Shown here: positions 1 through 8,947 of the stretch, piece after piece
Position numbering within the stretch: the first letter of the stretch is position 1
Layout: each line of letters starts with the position of its first letter
The notes under the pieces: generated by a model
What the model was told of the DNA's origin: nothing
Databases searched by the model: none
Seen by the model: only the letters and a program-made list of their open reading frames with translations
Assembly (NCBI RefSeq): GCF_014306135.1
Contig: NZ_JACRWD010000001.1
Location: 124,001 to 188,000 of the forward strand
Source of the DNA: Paraclostridium hominis
Lineage (GTDB): Bacteria > Bacillota > Clostridia > Peptostreptococcales > Peptostreptococcaceae
DNA: 64,000 bases
Direction of reading: 5' to 3'
Program-made: the position numbers and the translations under genes

Positions 1-2
1 CT

Positions 3-920
3 CCAATGGTTTATTGTGGTATATATCCAGGTGAAGGTGAAAAGTACGAAAACGTAAGAGATGCTTTAGAAAAACTTCAAGTTAACGATGCAGCTCTTGA
101 GTTTGAAGCTGAAAGTTCAGCAGCACTTGGATTTGGATTTAGATGTGGATTCTTAGGATTATTACATATGGAAATAATCCAAGAAAGATTAGAAAGAGAA
201 TTCGACCTAAACATAATAACTACAGCTCCATCTGTTATATACAGAGTAACAAAAACTGACGGAGAAGTAGTTATGGTACAAAACCCTGCTAACTTACCAG
301 AACGTGATGAAATAGATATGATAGAAGAGCCTATGGTAAAAGGTGATATAATAGTTCCTAAAGATTATGTCGGTACTGTCATGGAACTTTGTCAAGAAAG
401 ACGTGGGGACATGATAAATATGGAATATATAGATGAAAAGAGAGTTATGCTTCACTATGACCTTCCACTTAATGAGGTTGTTTATGATTTCTTTGATGCC
501 CTAAAGTCTAGAACAAGAGGATATGGATCATTAGATTATGAGTTAAAAGGATATGTTCCTTCTAAGCTTGTAAAACTAGATATATTGATAAATAAAGAAC
601 AAGTTGATGCACTTAGCTTTATAGTTCATGAAAGTAGAGCTTATCCAAGAGGTAAGGCTATGTGTGAAAAATTAAAAGGTGAGATACCAAGACATCAATT
701 TGCTGTACCTATACAAGCAGCAGTTGGTAATAAGGTAGTTGCTAGAGAAACTATAAGTGCACTTAGAAAAGACGTACTTGCTAAGTGTTACGGTGGAGAT
801 ATATCTCGTAAGAAGAAACTTCTTGAAAAACAAAAAGAAGGTAAGAAACGTATGAGACAAATAGGATCTGTTGAAGTTCCTCAAAAGGCATTTATGTCTG
901 TATTAAAATTAGATAGTTAA
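3..920 (+). CDS. lepA: Elongation factor 4 (LepA), C-terminal part; 5' end outside the window
   Basis: The frame is open from the first complete codon (position 3), so the N-terminal GTPase domain lies upstream of the window. The visible 305 residues begin with PMVYCGIYP and include GFGFRCGFLGLLHMEI, both hallmarks of LepA domains III-IV. The end carries the LepA-specific C-terminal domain with a basic stretch (RKKKLLEKQKEGKKRMRQIG). LepA is a ribosome-associated translational GTPase that acts on stalled or mistranslocated ribosomes in the cytoplasm. In Firmicutes lepA usually precedes hemW and hrcA; here a permease gene sits between lepA and hemW. Identity is secure; only the 5' truncation by the window edge limits the call. 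Confidence 0.97.
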   Translation, partial: PMVYCGIYPGEGEKYENVRDALEKLQVNDAALEFEAESSAALGFGFRCGFLGLLHMEIIQERLEREFDLNIITTAPSVIYRVTKTDGEVVMVQNPANLPERDEIDMIEEPMVKGDIIVPKDYVGTVMELCQERRGDMINMEYIDEKRVMLHYDLPLNEVVYDFFDALKSRTRGYGSLDYELKGYVPSKLVKLDILINKEQVDALSFIVHESRAYPRGKAMCEKLKGEIPRHQFAVPIQAAVGNKVVARETISALRKDVLAKCYGGDISRKKKLLEKQKEGKKRMRQIGSVEVPQKAFMSVLKLDS

Positions 921-921
921 T

Positions 922-953
922 AAAAAAAGATGCTTAAATAAGCATCTTTTTTT
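922..953 (+). terminator. Intrinsic terminator of lepA
   Basis: A stem of about 12 bp (AAAAGATGCTT paired with AAGCATCTTTT) with a 4-nt AAAT loop runs straight into a T tract. It starts 2 nt after the lepA stop codon. Confidence 0.9.
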
Positions 954-1134
954 ATTGTATTAAATTTAAATTGATAAATTTTATTATTTACAGATTTGAA
1001 GTTACACACAAGCTTAAAAATTAAAAATATTTATACAAAACAGAATGAAAATTTAATAAATAATTAGAGAAATGTTATCATAAATAATTAAATAAGGAGT
1101 AATTGTAAATAATAGACAAAAAAATAAATAAAAG

Positions 1135-1160
1135 TGTCGAAATCTATTGTTATTTATAAT
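1135..1160 (+). promoter_or_regulatory. Candidate promoter with Spo0A-box-like heptamer upstream of the permease
   Basis: TGTCGAA (1135-1141) matches the core Spo0A box. A good -10 TATAAT lies at 1155-1160, with no recognisable -35 hexamer 17 nt upstream of it; the heptamer lies in and just downstream of the expected -35 position (1132-1137). The transcript would start near 1167, leaving a leader of about 50 nt before the ATG at 1220. The rest of 954-1134 is AT-rich and I see nothing else in it. One heptamer is weak evidence for Spo0A control. Confidence 0.35.
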
Positions 1161-1219
1161 GAAATGTAGTAATATTCAAATTGGACATTTTAATAAATCA
1201 AAATATAAGGAGGAAAACG

Positions 1220-2542
1220 ATGAGTAACAAAGGACTTCAAAAAACTTTAGGTCTTTCAGCAGCGCTTTCTACAGTTGTAGGTATGGTTATAGGTGCAGGT
1301 GTATTCTTTAAACCTCAAGCTATATATCAAGCAACAGGTGGAGCTCCAGGATTAGGTATGTTAGCATGGGTTATTGCTGGTTTCATAACTATCGCAGCAG
1401 GACTTACAGCGGCAGAGGTTTCAGCAGCAATACCAAAAACTGGTGGGATGATGATTTATATCCAAGAGATATATGGAGAAAGATTAGGATTTTTAACAGG
1501 GTGGATGCAAACGGTATTATTCTTCCCAGCAACAGCTGCGGCACTAGGTGTAATATTTGCTCAACAAGCAGCAACTATAATAGGACAAAATGAAAACAAC
1601 ATGTCAGTTGTTTTACCAATAGCATTAGGAATTATATTATTTTTAGCTGTATTAAATACAGTAGGTTCAAAATTAGGTGGAACAATACAAACTGTTGCCA
1701 CTATATGTAAGTTAATACCATTAGGTGTTATAATGATATTTGGATTTATAAATGGATCTGGTGATAACTCAATAACTACTCCATTAGTAGCACAAAACTT
1801 ATCAGTAGGAACTGTTTTAGGACAAGTATTAATAGCAGCGTTATTTGCATATGATGGATGGATAAACGTTGGAGCTATAGCTGGAGAAATGAAAAATCCA
1901 GGTAAAGATTTACCTAAAGCTATAGTTGGTGGATTATCAATAGTTATGGCAGTTTATGTAATAATAAACTTAGCATACTTATGGGTTGTACCAGCTAATG
2001 AAATGGCACAAGTTAGTGCTCCTGCAGCTTTAGTTGCAGAAAAGATGTTTGGACCAATAGGTGGTAAGTTAGTTACTGCTGGTATATTAATATCAGTATT
2101 TGGTGGACTAAATGGATACTTATTAACTGGACCTAGAATATCTTATGCTTTAGCTTGCGAAGGTACATTACCAGGAAGCAAATCTTTATCTAAGTTAAAT
2201 AAAGGTGGAGTTCCAGCAAATGCTACTTTCTTAATGGCAATACTTGCTTGTTTATATGCTTTATCTGGACAGTTCAACTTATTAACTGACTTAACAATAT
2301 TTATAATATGGGTATTTTATGTATTAACTTTTATAGGTGTAATGAAGTTAAGAAAAGATCAACCAAACTTAGAAAGACCTTACAAAGTACCTTTATACCC
2401 AATAATACCATTAATAGCTATAGCAGGAGGATTATTCGTTATAGTTAACCAATTAATGAACAATACTTTAATAGCAGCAGGTGGATTAATAGTTACAGCT
2501 ATAGGATTACCTGTATATTCAATAATGAAAAAGAAAAACTAA
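1220..2542 (+). CDS. APC-superfamily amino acid permease (SteT/YkbA-like)
   Basis: A 440-residue integral membrane protein with about 12 hydrophobic segments. The N-terminal GMVIGAGVFFKPQAIY is the classic TM1 substrate-binding stretch of APC amino acid transporters, and GGMMIYIQEIYGERLGF follows in TM3. The length is normal for the family. It resembles the serine/threonine exchanger branch (SteT/YkbA) and so probably moves neutral amino acids by exchange or proton symport; the substrate cannot be read from sequence. I chose the ATG at 1220 because AAGGAGG lies 6 nt upstream of it; an upstream in-frame start at 1181 has no SD. The gene is monocistronic, with terminators before and after. Confidence 0.9.
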   Translation: MSNKGLQKTLGLSAALSTVVGMVIGAGVFFKPQAIYQATGGAPGLGMLAWVIAGFITIAAGLTAAEVSAAIPKTGGMMIYIQEIYGERLGFLTGWMQTVLFFPATAAALGVIFAQQAATIIGQNENNMSVVLPIALGIILFLAVLNTVGSKLGGTIQTVATICKLIPLGVIMIFGFINGSGDNSITTPLVAQNLSVGTVLGQVLIAALFAYDGWINVGAIAGEMKNPGKDLPKAIVGGLSIVMAVYVIINLAYLWVVPANEMAQVSAPAALVAEKMFGPIGGKLVTAGILISVFGGLNGYLLTGPRISYALACEGTLPGSKSLSKLNKGGVPANATFLMAILACLYALSGQFNLLTDLTIFIIWVFYVLTFIGVMKLRKDQPNLERPYKVPLYPIIPLIAIAGGLFVIVNQLMNNTLIAAGGLIVTAIGLPVYSIMKKKN

Positions 2543-2556
2543 TAATTAATTACATA

Positions 2557-2590
2557 TAAAGAGATAGTATTAATACTATCTCTTTTTTTA
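2557..2590 (+). terminator. Intrinsic terminator after the permease
   Basis: Perfect dyad GAGATAGTAT/TAATACTATCTC followed by seven or more T residues, 15 nt after the permease stop. Confidence 0.9.
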
Positions 2591-2681
2591 TTATATAAAA
2601 AAGTATTATATGTTTATAAGATTAGAATACTTTATATAATGATGTATAATATATATAATTATATTTAATAAAGGAGATATT

Positions 2682-3812
2682 ATGTTAGGACTATATATAC
2701 ATGTGCCATTTTGTGCACAAAAATGTTATTATTGTGATTTTAATTCATATAAAATTAAAAGTAATGAAAAAGAAGATTATTTAATAAATATAGAAAAAGA
2801 GATGAAATTTTATAAAGAGGAATTTAAGGACAAGTACTTTGATACTGTATTTTTTGGAGGGGGAACTCCAAGTATATTAAAAATTGATGAATTAAGAAAA
2901 CTTGTTAATTATATGTTTGAGAATTTTAATATAAAAAAAGATGCAGAAATAACTGTTGAATGCAATCCAGGAACTATAAATAAAGAAAAATTAAAAGCTA
3001 TGAAAGAAATGGGGATAAATAGATTAAGTATAGGTCTTCAAGCTACTCAAAATTATCATTTAAAATCTATAGGAAGAATACATACATATGAGGAATTTGA
3101 GAAAAACTATTATGATGCTATAGATGTAGGATTAACTAATATAAATGTAGATTTAATGTATGCTCTTCCAAATCAAAAAGAATATGAATGGAAAGAAACA
3201 TTAGATAAAATTATAAAGTTAAATCCATCACATATATCAGCATATTCTCTTATATTAGAAGAAGGAACTAAACTTTATGATATGTATGAAAATAATGAAT
3301 TTAACCTTTTAGATGAGGATACAGATATAGATATGTATGAATATACTATAAATACATTAAAAAAGCATGGATACAATCAATATGAAATATCTAATTATGC
3401 AAAAAAAGGAAAAGAGTGTAAGCATAATGTAATATATTGGACATGTGACAACTATTTAGGGTTAGGACCTGGAGCTTCAGGGTATATAAATGACGTAAGA
3501 TACTCTAATATAGAAGATTTAAATGAATATAATAATAAAATTAATCAAAATATAAAACCTATAAGTGAAGAAAATAAATTAAGTGAGAAAGATAAAATAG
3601 AAGAATTTATTTTCATGGGGCTTAGAATGAATAAAGGTATAAATCTAGAAGTATTTAAGGAAAGATTTAAGATTGATTTTTATGAATTATATAAAGATGT
3701 TTTAGACAAATTATTAGAGCGTGAACTTATAAAATTAGACAAATTTAATTTGTCTTTGACTCAAAAAGGAAGAGAAATTTCAAACAGTGTATTTATAGAA
3801 TTTATAAATTAA
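2682..3812 (+). CDS. hemW: HemW, radical SAM heme chaperone (coproporphyrinogen oxidase-like)
   Basis: The 376-residue protein begins with the radical-SAM cluster motif C11-x3-C15-x2-C18-x-F20; F20 in place of HemN's fourth cysteine is typical of HemW. GGGTPS (59-64) is the SAM-binding motif. HemW is known as a heme chaperone/transferase rather than a true coproporphyrinogen III oxidase. The start is preceded by AAAGGAGAT at ideal spacing. It lies directly upstream of the hrcA promoter, the normal Firmicute order lepA-hemW-hrcA apart from the intervening permease. No terminator is evident before the hrcA promoter, so read-through into the heat-shock operon is possible. Confidence 0.95.
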   Translation: MLGLYIHVPFCAQKCYYCDFNSYKIKSNEKEDYLINIEKEMKFYKEEFKDKYFDTVFFGGGTPSILKIDELRKLVNYMFENFNIKKDAEITVECNPGTINKEKLKAMKEMGINRLSIGLQATQNYHLKSIGRIHTYEEFEKNYYDAIDVGLTNINVDLMYALPNQKEYEWKETLDKIIKLNPSHISAYSLILEEGTKLYDMYENNEFNLLDEDTDIDMYEYTINTLKKHGYNQYEISNYAKKGKECKHNVIYWTCDNYLGLGPGASGYINDVRYSNIEDLNEYNNKINQNIKPISEENKLSEKDKIEEFIFMGLRMNKGINLEVFKERFKIDFYELYKDVLDKLLERELIKLDKFNLSLTQKGREISNSVFIEFIN

Positions 3813-3822
3813 TTAAAAACTG

Positions 3823-3851
3823 TTGACAAAGAAAATTTAAAGTGTTATAAA
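3823..3851 (+). promoter_or_regulatory. Sigma-A promoter of the hrcA operon
   Basis: TTGACA (3823-3828), a 17-nt spacer and TATAAA (3846-3851): near-consensus. The CIRCE operator begins 15 nt downstream of the -10, covering the expected transcription start. Confidence 0.92.
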
Positions 3852-3865
3852 ATATATATAATCTT

Positions 3866-3892
3866 TTAGCACTCCAACTAAATGAGTGCTAA
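3866..3892 (+). promoter_or_regulatory. CIRCE operator (HrcA binding site)
   Basis: Perfect inverted repeat TTAGCACTC-N9-GAGTGCTAA, identical to the CIRCE consensus. It lies between the sigma-A promoter and the hrcA SD. HrcA is expected to bind here and repress hrcA-grpE-dnaK-dnaJ at normal temperature. Confidence 0.97.
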
Positions 3893-3913
3893 CAAAAGAG
3901 GAGGCTTAGGATT

Positions 3914-4936
3914 ATGGTGGAACTAAATGAAAGAAAACTAAATATCCTTAAAGCTATAGTTAAAGATTATATAGAAACTGCAGAAGCTGTAGGATCTAGA
4001 ACTCTTTCTAAAAAGTATGAGTTAGGAATAAGCGCAGCCACTATAAGAAATGAAATGGCTGACTTAGAAGAATTAGGATATTTAATTCAACCTCATACCT
4101 CCTCAGGGAGAATTCCTTCAGAAAAAGGATATAAGCTTTATGTTGATTCTCTTATGAAAGAACATGAATTAGATAATGTTGAAAAAAAATTAATAAAAGA
4201 ATCAATAAATAAAAATATAAACTATATGAATGATTTAATACATGAAACATCTAAGTTGATATCAAAGTTAACTAATTATACAACTATAGCTGTTACTAAA
4301 AATGTATCAAGTTTACAAAATATAAAACATATACAGTTAGTTGGATTAGATGAAAAAAGTATAGTTTTAATAGTAGTTACTGAAAAAGGCGAAATTAAAA
4401 ATACAAATCTTTCAACTAATGTGCCTATTGATCAAGCTAAGCTTAATTTAATTTCTGATAATCTTACTAGAAAGCTTTCAGGTAAAAATATAACTGAGAT
4501 AGACGACGAGTTTTTAAACTACATAAAATACGAGATTACAGAAAACTCTTTAGTTATAGATAAGCTTATAGATTCATTAAACTTTGGTTTTGAAGAAAAT
4601 GATACATCAATTTCTTTAAGTGGAGCAACTAATATATTTAATTTCCCAGAGTTTAGTGATGTAGTTAGAGCAAAAACATTTTTAACTATGCTAGAAGAAA
4701 AAGAAAATATATCTAGTATGTTAAAATCAAGAGGAATTCAAAAAGAAAATCTAAATATAATTATCGGAAGCGATAATGAATGTAAGGTAGCTCAAGATTG
4801 TAGTATTATAACTGCAACTTACAATATAGATAAAAATGTAGTAGGAAAGATTAGTTTGATTGGTCCAACTAGAATGGATTATGCAAAAGTATACTCAATA
4901 CTTAATTATATGGGACTACTACTAAACAAAAAATAG
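3914..4936 (+). CDS. hrcA: Heat-inducible transcription repressor HrcA
   Basis: 340 residues, normal for HrcA. The N-terminal winged helix contains the family's hallmark string around IKDYIETAEAVGSRTLSKKY-like residues 14-33, and SGRIPSEKGYKLYVD follows at about 62-76. The central and C-terminal part is the GAF-like/dimerisation region. HrcA binds CIRCE as a dimer and needs GroE to fold, which makes it a chaperone-load sensor. First gene of hrcA-grpE-dnaK-dnaJ, with its own CIRCE 21 nt upstream of the ATG (autoregulation). AGAGGAGG gives the RBS. Confidence 0.97.
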   Translation: MVELNERKLNILKAIVKDYIETAEAVGSRTLSKKYELGISAATIRNEMADLEELGYLIQPHTSSGRIPSEKGYKLYVDSLMKEHELDNVEKKLIKESINKNINYMNDLIHETSKLISKLTNYTTIAVTKNVSSLQNIKHIQLVGLDEKSIVLIVVTEKGEIKNTNLSTNVPIDQAKLNLISDNLTRKLSGKNITEIDDEFLNYIKYEITENSLVIDKLIDSLNFGFEENDTSISLSGATNIFNFPEFSDVVRAKTFLTMLEEKENISSMLKSRGIQKENLNIIIGSDNECKVAQDCSIITATYNIDKNVVGKISLIGPTRMDYAKVYSILNYMGLLLNKK

Positions 4937-4951
4937 TTAGGGGTGTAAGTT

Positions 4952-5506
4952 TTGGAAAAAGATATGCAAGAAGAATTACAAGAAGAAGTAAAGGAAAATG
5001 CTTCAGAGGAAGTTGAAGAAACTATTGAAGAAGCAATAGAAGAAGCTACAGAAGCTAAAGAAACTTCGGAAGCTGATGAAAAAGACAAAAAGGTAGAAGA
5101 ATTAACTGATACTCTTCAAAGACTTCAAGCTGAATATGCTAACTATAGAAGAAGAACTCAACAAGAGAAAGAAACTATGGGCATATTTGCTAATGAAAAA
5201 ATCTTAAATGAGTTAATACCAGTTATGGATAATATGGAAAGAGCTATGGATGCTTGTACTGATAAAGAAGATAGCATGTATAAGGGAATTGACATGGTTC
5301 AAAAACAATTAAAAGCTACATTTGAAAAATTCGGACTAGAAGAAATAGAAGCTGAAGGTCAAGAATTTGATCCAAACCTACACTTAGCAGTTATGCAAGA
5401 ACCCGTAGAAGGCACTGAAGCTAATAAAGTGGTTATGGTTTTACAAAAAGGGTATAAATTAAATACAAAAGTACTAAGACCTGCAATGGTTAAAGTATCT
5501 TGCTAA
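4952..5506 (+). CDS. grpE: GrpE nucleotide exchange factor
   Basis: 184 residues. A strongly acidic coiled-coil N-terminus (about 1-50, Glu-rich) is followed by the GrpE core RLQAEYANYRRRTQQEKE and the beta domain ending in GYKLNTKVLRPAMVKVS, which is diagnostic. GrpE accelerates ADP release from DnaK. The start is probably the TTG at 4952, because GGGGTG lies 7 nt before it; the ATG at 4964 (codon 5) would be too far from that SD. It follows hrcA by 15 nt in the same operon. Confidence 0.96.
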   Translation: MEKDMQEELQEEVKENASEEVEETIEEAIEEATEAKETSEADEKDKKVEELTDTLQRLQAEYANYRRRTQQEKETMGIFANEKILNELIPVMDNMERAMDACTDKEDSMYKGIDMVQKQLKATFEKFGLEEIEAEGQEFDPNLHLAVMQEPVEGTEANKVVMVLQKGYKLNTKVLRPAMVKVSC

Positions 5507-5571
5507 TAAATAAACAATTAAGATTGAATTAATATCAATATTATATAGAAGAATTCAAGGAGGATATTAAA

Positions 5572-7407
5572 ATGGGAAAAATAATAGGAATTGACTTAGG
5601 AACAACAAACTCTTGTGTTGCAGTTTTAGAAGGTGGAGAACCTCAAATAATACCAAACTCAGAAGGAATGAGAACTACTCCGTCAGTAGTTGCATTCACT
5701 AAAGATGGTGAAAGAATAGTAGGAGAACCTGCAAAAAGACAAGCAGTTACTAATGCTGATAGAACAATAATATCAATAAAAACTCACATGGGAACTGATT
5801 ATAAAGTTAATATAGATGGAAAAGATTATAGTCCACAAGAAATATCAGCTATAACATTACAAAAATTAAAAGCTGATGCTGAAAGCTACTTAGGGCAACC
5901 TGTAACTGAAGCTGTTATAACAGTTCCAGCATACTTTACAGATGCTCAAAGACAAGCAACTAAAGATGCAGGTAGAATAGCAGGACTTGATGTTAAGAGA
6001 ATAATAAACGAGCCAACTGCTGCTGCACTTGCTTACGGTATGGATAAATTAGATCAAGAAAAGAAAATATTAGTATTTGACTTAGGTGGAGGTACATTTG
6101 ACGTATCTGTTCTAGAAATCGGAGATGGAACATTCGAAGTTTTAGCTACTGCTGGTAACAACAGATTAGGTGGAGATGACTTTGACCAAGTTATAATAGA
6201 TTACTTAGCTGAAGAATTCAAAAAAGCTGAAGGTGTAGATTTAAGAAACGACAAAATGGCTCTTCAAAGATTAAAAGAAGCTGCTGAGAAAGCTAAAAAA
6301 GAGTTATCTTCAACAATGAGTACTAACATAAACTTACCGTTTATAACTGCTACTGCTGAAGGACCAAAACACCTTAACATAGATTTATCAAGAGCTAAAT
6401 TTGATGAATTAACTGCTCACTTAGTAGAAAAAACTATGGAACCAACAAGAAGAGCATTACAAGATGCTGGACTTTCAACTTCTGATATAGATGATGTATT
6501 ATTAGTTGGTGGTTCTACAAGAATACCAGCTGTTCAAGAAGCTGTTAAGAAATTCATAGGAAAAGAACCTCATAAAGGTATAAACCCAGATGAATGTGTT
6601 GCTGCAGGTGCTGCTATACAAGGTGGAGTTTTAGCTGGAGATGTTAAAGACTTATTACTTCTTGATGTTACTCCATTATCATTAGGTATCGAAACTATGG
6701 GTAATGTAATGACTAAGATAATAGAAAGAAATACTACTATACCAACTAAGAAATCACAAGTATTCTCAACTGCTGCAGATAACCAAACTGCTGTTGATAT
6801 ACATGTACTTCAAGGTGAAAGAAGTATGTCTTATGACAACACTACTTTAGGTAGATTCCAATTAACTGATATACCACCAGCTCCAAGAGGAATACCTCAA
6901 ATAGAAGTTACATTTGATATAGATGCTAACGGTATAGTTCACGTTACAGCTAAAGATTTAGGAACTGGAAAAGAACAAAAAGTTACTATAACTTCAGGAA
7001 CTAACTTAAGTGAAGAAGAAATACAACAAAAAGTTAAAGAAGCTGAAATGAACGCTGAAGCTGACAAACAAAAGAAAGAAAAAATAGAAGCTGTAAACCA
7101 AACTGAAGCTACTATATATCAAATGGAAAAAACTTTAAATGAAGCTGGAGATAAAGTAGATGCTGCTGCTAAATCTGAAGTTGAAGCTGAAATAGCTAAA
7201 TTAAAAGAATTAAAAGCTAAAGAAGATGTTACAGCTGAAGAATTAAACAAAGCTTTAGAAGAATTAAACAACAAATTCCACAAAATAGCTGAGCAAATGT
7301 ATCAACAAGCTCAACAAGAGCAAGCTCAAGGTGGAGCTCAAGAAGAAACTAAACAAGATGACAATGTAGTAGATGCTGATTTTAGAGAAGTAGATGATCA
7401 AAAATAG
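5572..7407 (+). CDS. dnaK: Chaperone DnaK (Hsp70)
   Basis: 611 residues. The ATPase domain opens with IGIDLGTTNSCVAV and contains the phosphate loops VFDLGGGTFDVSVLE and LLVGGSTRIPAVQ. The interdomain linker is DLLLLDVTPLSLGIET, and the substrate-binding domain and acidic lid end in VDADFREVDDQK. It is the ATP-driven Hsp70 that works with the neighbouring GrpE and DnaJ. RBS AAGGAGG, 9 nt before the ATG. Codon use is biased to a small set, as expected for a highly expressed gene. Confidence 0.98.
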   Translation: MGKIIGIDLGTTNSCVAVLEGGEPQIIPNSEGMRTTPSVVAFTKDGERIVGEPAKRQAVTNADRTIISIKTHMGTDYKVNIDGKDYSPQEISAITLQKLKADAESYLGQPVTEAVITVPAYFTDAQRQATKDAGRIAGLDVKRIINEPTAAALAYGMDKLDQEKKILVFDLGGGTFDVSVLEIGDGTFEVLATAGNNRLGGDDFDQVIIDYLAEEFKKAEGVDLRNDKMALQRLKEAAEKAKKELSSTMSTNINLPFITATAEGPKHLNIDLSRAKFDELTAHLVEKTMEPTRRALQDAGLSTSDIDDVLLVGGSTRIPAVQEAVKKFIGKEPHKGINPDECVAAGAAIQGGVLAGDVKDLLLLDVTPLSLGIETMGNVMTKIIERNTTIPTKKSQVFSTAADNQTAVDIHVLQGERSMSYDNTTLGRFQLTDIPPAPRGIPQIEVTFDIDANGIVHVTAKDLGTGKEQKVTITSGTNLSEEEIQQKVKEAEMNAEADKQKKEKIEAVNQTEATIYQMEKTLNEAGDKVDAAAKSEVEAEIAKLKELKAKEDVTAEELNKALEELNNKFHKIAEQMYQQAQQEQAQGGAQEETKQDDNVVDADFREVDDQK

Positions 7408-7455
7408 TATTTAAAAAACAGAGTTACTTGTATATAATAAATATATAAAATTAAT

Positions 7456-7483
7456 AATAGCTTGTAGACGTCTACAAGCTATT
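7456..7483 (+). other. 28-nt perfect palindrome between dnaK and dnaJ (RNA hairpin)
   Basis: AATAGCTTGTAGAC is followed directly by its exact reverse complement. In RNA this gives a 12-13 bp hairpin, but only a weak T-containing tail follows, so it is not a full terminator. It sits in the 103-nt gap between dnaK and dnaJ, 28 nt before the dnaJ start, and could lower dnaJ expression by partial termination, or mark an RNA processing or stabilising site. Confidence 0.6.
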
Positions 7484-7510
7484 GTTCTGTAATTAAAGGT
7501 GGTGGCAAGA

Positions 7511-8662
7511 GTGGCTAAAAGAGACTATTATGAGGTGTTAGGCGTTGATAAAGGCGCTGATGCACAGGCGTTAAAAAAAGCATACAGAAAACTTGCGATG
7601 AAGTATCATCCAGATAGAAACCCGGATGATAAAGAAGCAGAAGCAAAGTTTAAAGAAATAAATGAAGCATATGAAGTATTATCAGATGAAACAAAAAGAG
7701 CTAACTATGACCAATTTGGACACGAAGGTGTAAACGGAGGATTTGGTGGCCAAGGAGGATTTGGAGGCTTCGGCGGAGGAGCTGGAGGATTCGAAGATAT
7801 ATTTGGAGATATATTCGGTGACATGTTTGGTGGAGGCTTCGGCGGAGGAAGACCTAGAAGAAAAGGTCCTGAGCGTGGAGCTGATATAAAACAATCTGTT
7901 ACTATAACATTTGAAGAAGCTGCATTTGGAGTTAAAAAATCTGTAAAAATAAACAGAACAGAAGAATGTAGTGAGTGTCACGGAAGTGGATCTAAAAATG
8001 GAACTGGCAAAAAAACTTGTCCTACATGTAATGGTACAGGAGAAGTTAGAACTGCTCAAAGAACTCCATTTGGTAATATAATGAGTACAAGAACATGTTC
8101 TACATGTAACGGAGAAGGGGAAATTTTAGAATCTCCATGTCCTAAGTGTTCAGGCTCTGGTAAAGTTAGAAAAACTAAAACTATAGAAGTAGATATACCA
8201 GCAGGTATAGATGATGGACAAATAATAAAATTAAGTGGTCAAGGTGACTTAGGTTCTAAAGGTGGACCAAGAGGAGACTTATACATTGTAGTTAATGTAA
8301 AATCACATCAATTATTTACTAGAGATGGATATGATGTTTACTTTGAATTACCTATAACATTTGTCCAAGCTGCACTTGGAGATGAAATAGAAGTACCTAC
8401 ATTAGATGGAAAGGTAATGTATACTGTACCATCAGGAACTCAAACAGGAACTGTATTTAGATTAAGAGAAAAAGGTATACCAAAAATGAGAGGAAACTCT
8501 AGAGGAGATCAATATGTTAAAGTAGTAGTTGAAGTTCCTAAGAAATTAAATGAAAAGCAAAAAGATATATTAAAACAATTTGCTGAGTCTTGTGGTGATG
8601 AAGTTCACGAAAAAAAGAAAACTTTTGGGCAAAAAATAGAAGATTTCTTTAAAGGAAAATAA
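7511..8662 (+). CDS. dnaJ: Chaperone DnaJ (Hsp40)
   Basis: 383 residues. J domain 1-70 with the catalytic HPD at 33-35, then a G/F-rich region (about 75-120). The zinc domain has four CxxCxGxG repeats (CSECHGSG, CPTCNGTG, CSTCNGEG, CPKCSGSG) and is followed by the two C-terminal client-binding domains. It delivers unfolded clients to DnaK and stimulates its ATPase. I chose the GTG at 7511, which gives (M)AKRDYYEVLG, the family N-terminus; AAAGGTGG lies 8 nt upstream, while the GTGs at 7499 and 7502 overlap that SD. Last gene of the heat-shock operon. Confidence 0.97.
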   Translation: MAKRDYYEVLGVDKGADAQALKKAYRKLAMKYHPDRNPDDKEAEAKFKEINEAYEVLSDETKRANYDQFGHEGVNGGFGGQGGFGGFGGGAGGFEDIFGDIFGDMFGGGFGGGRPRRKGPERGADIKQSVTITFEEAAFGVKKSVKINRTEECSECHGSGSKNGTGKKTCPTCNGTGEVRTAQRTPFGNIMSTRTCSTCNGEGEILESPCPKCSGSGKVRKTKTIEVDIPAGIDDGQIIKLSGQGDLGSKGGPRGDLYIVVNVKSHQLFTRDGYDVYFELPITFVQAALGDEIEVPTLDGKVMYTVPSGTQTGTVFRLREKGIPKMRGNSRGDQYVKVVVEVPKKLNEKQKDILKQFAESCGDEVHEKKKTFGQKIEDFFKGK

Positions 8663-8668
8663 ATAGAT

Positions 8669-8700
8669 AAAAACTCCTAGATTATCTAGGAGTTTTTATT
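8669..8700 (+). terminator. Terminator of the heat-shock operon
   Basis: 13-bp stem AAAAACTCCTAGA/TCTAGGAGTTTTT with a TTA loop, 6 nt after dnaJ. The rest of the gap up to the next promoter (8701-8868) is AT-rich; I see nothing else in it. Confidence 0.92.
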
Positions 8701-8868
8701 TTTACCTAAAAACCGGGGTTATTTACTGATATTTAAGCCATAAGAAATACTAAATAATAAAATTTTAACAAAATGAATTTTATGAAAATTGTCATTAACT
8801 AGAAAATATAGAAAAAAACTATAATAAAATATTTAAATATTATAAAAAACTATACTTAATAAAATTTA

Positions 8869-8897
8869 TTGACGATGATAAAAAATTTAAATACAAT
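8869..8897 (+). promoter_or_regulatory. Sigma-A promoter of the symporter gene
   Basis: TTGACG (8869-8874), 17-nt spacer, TACAAT (8892-8897). Just downstream is an 8-bp palindrome GTGGCCAC (8905-8912) at the expected transcription start, unusually GC-rich for this DNA and possibly an operator. Confidence 0.75.
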
Positions 8898-8947
8898 GTA
8901 TTTCGTGGCCACAAGAAAATTAAAACATCTAGGAAAGGGTTTTAGGA

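Noticed and set aside
1112..1134. Near-identical A-rich word also at 63907-63930
   Set aside because: Low-complexity A/T sequence; a match of this kind is expected by chance here.
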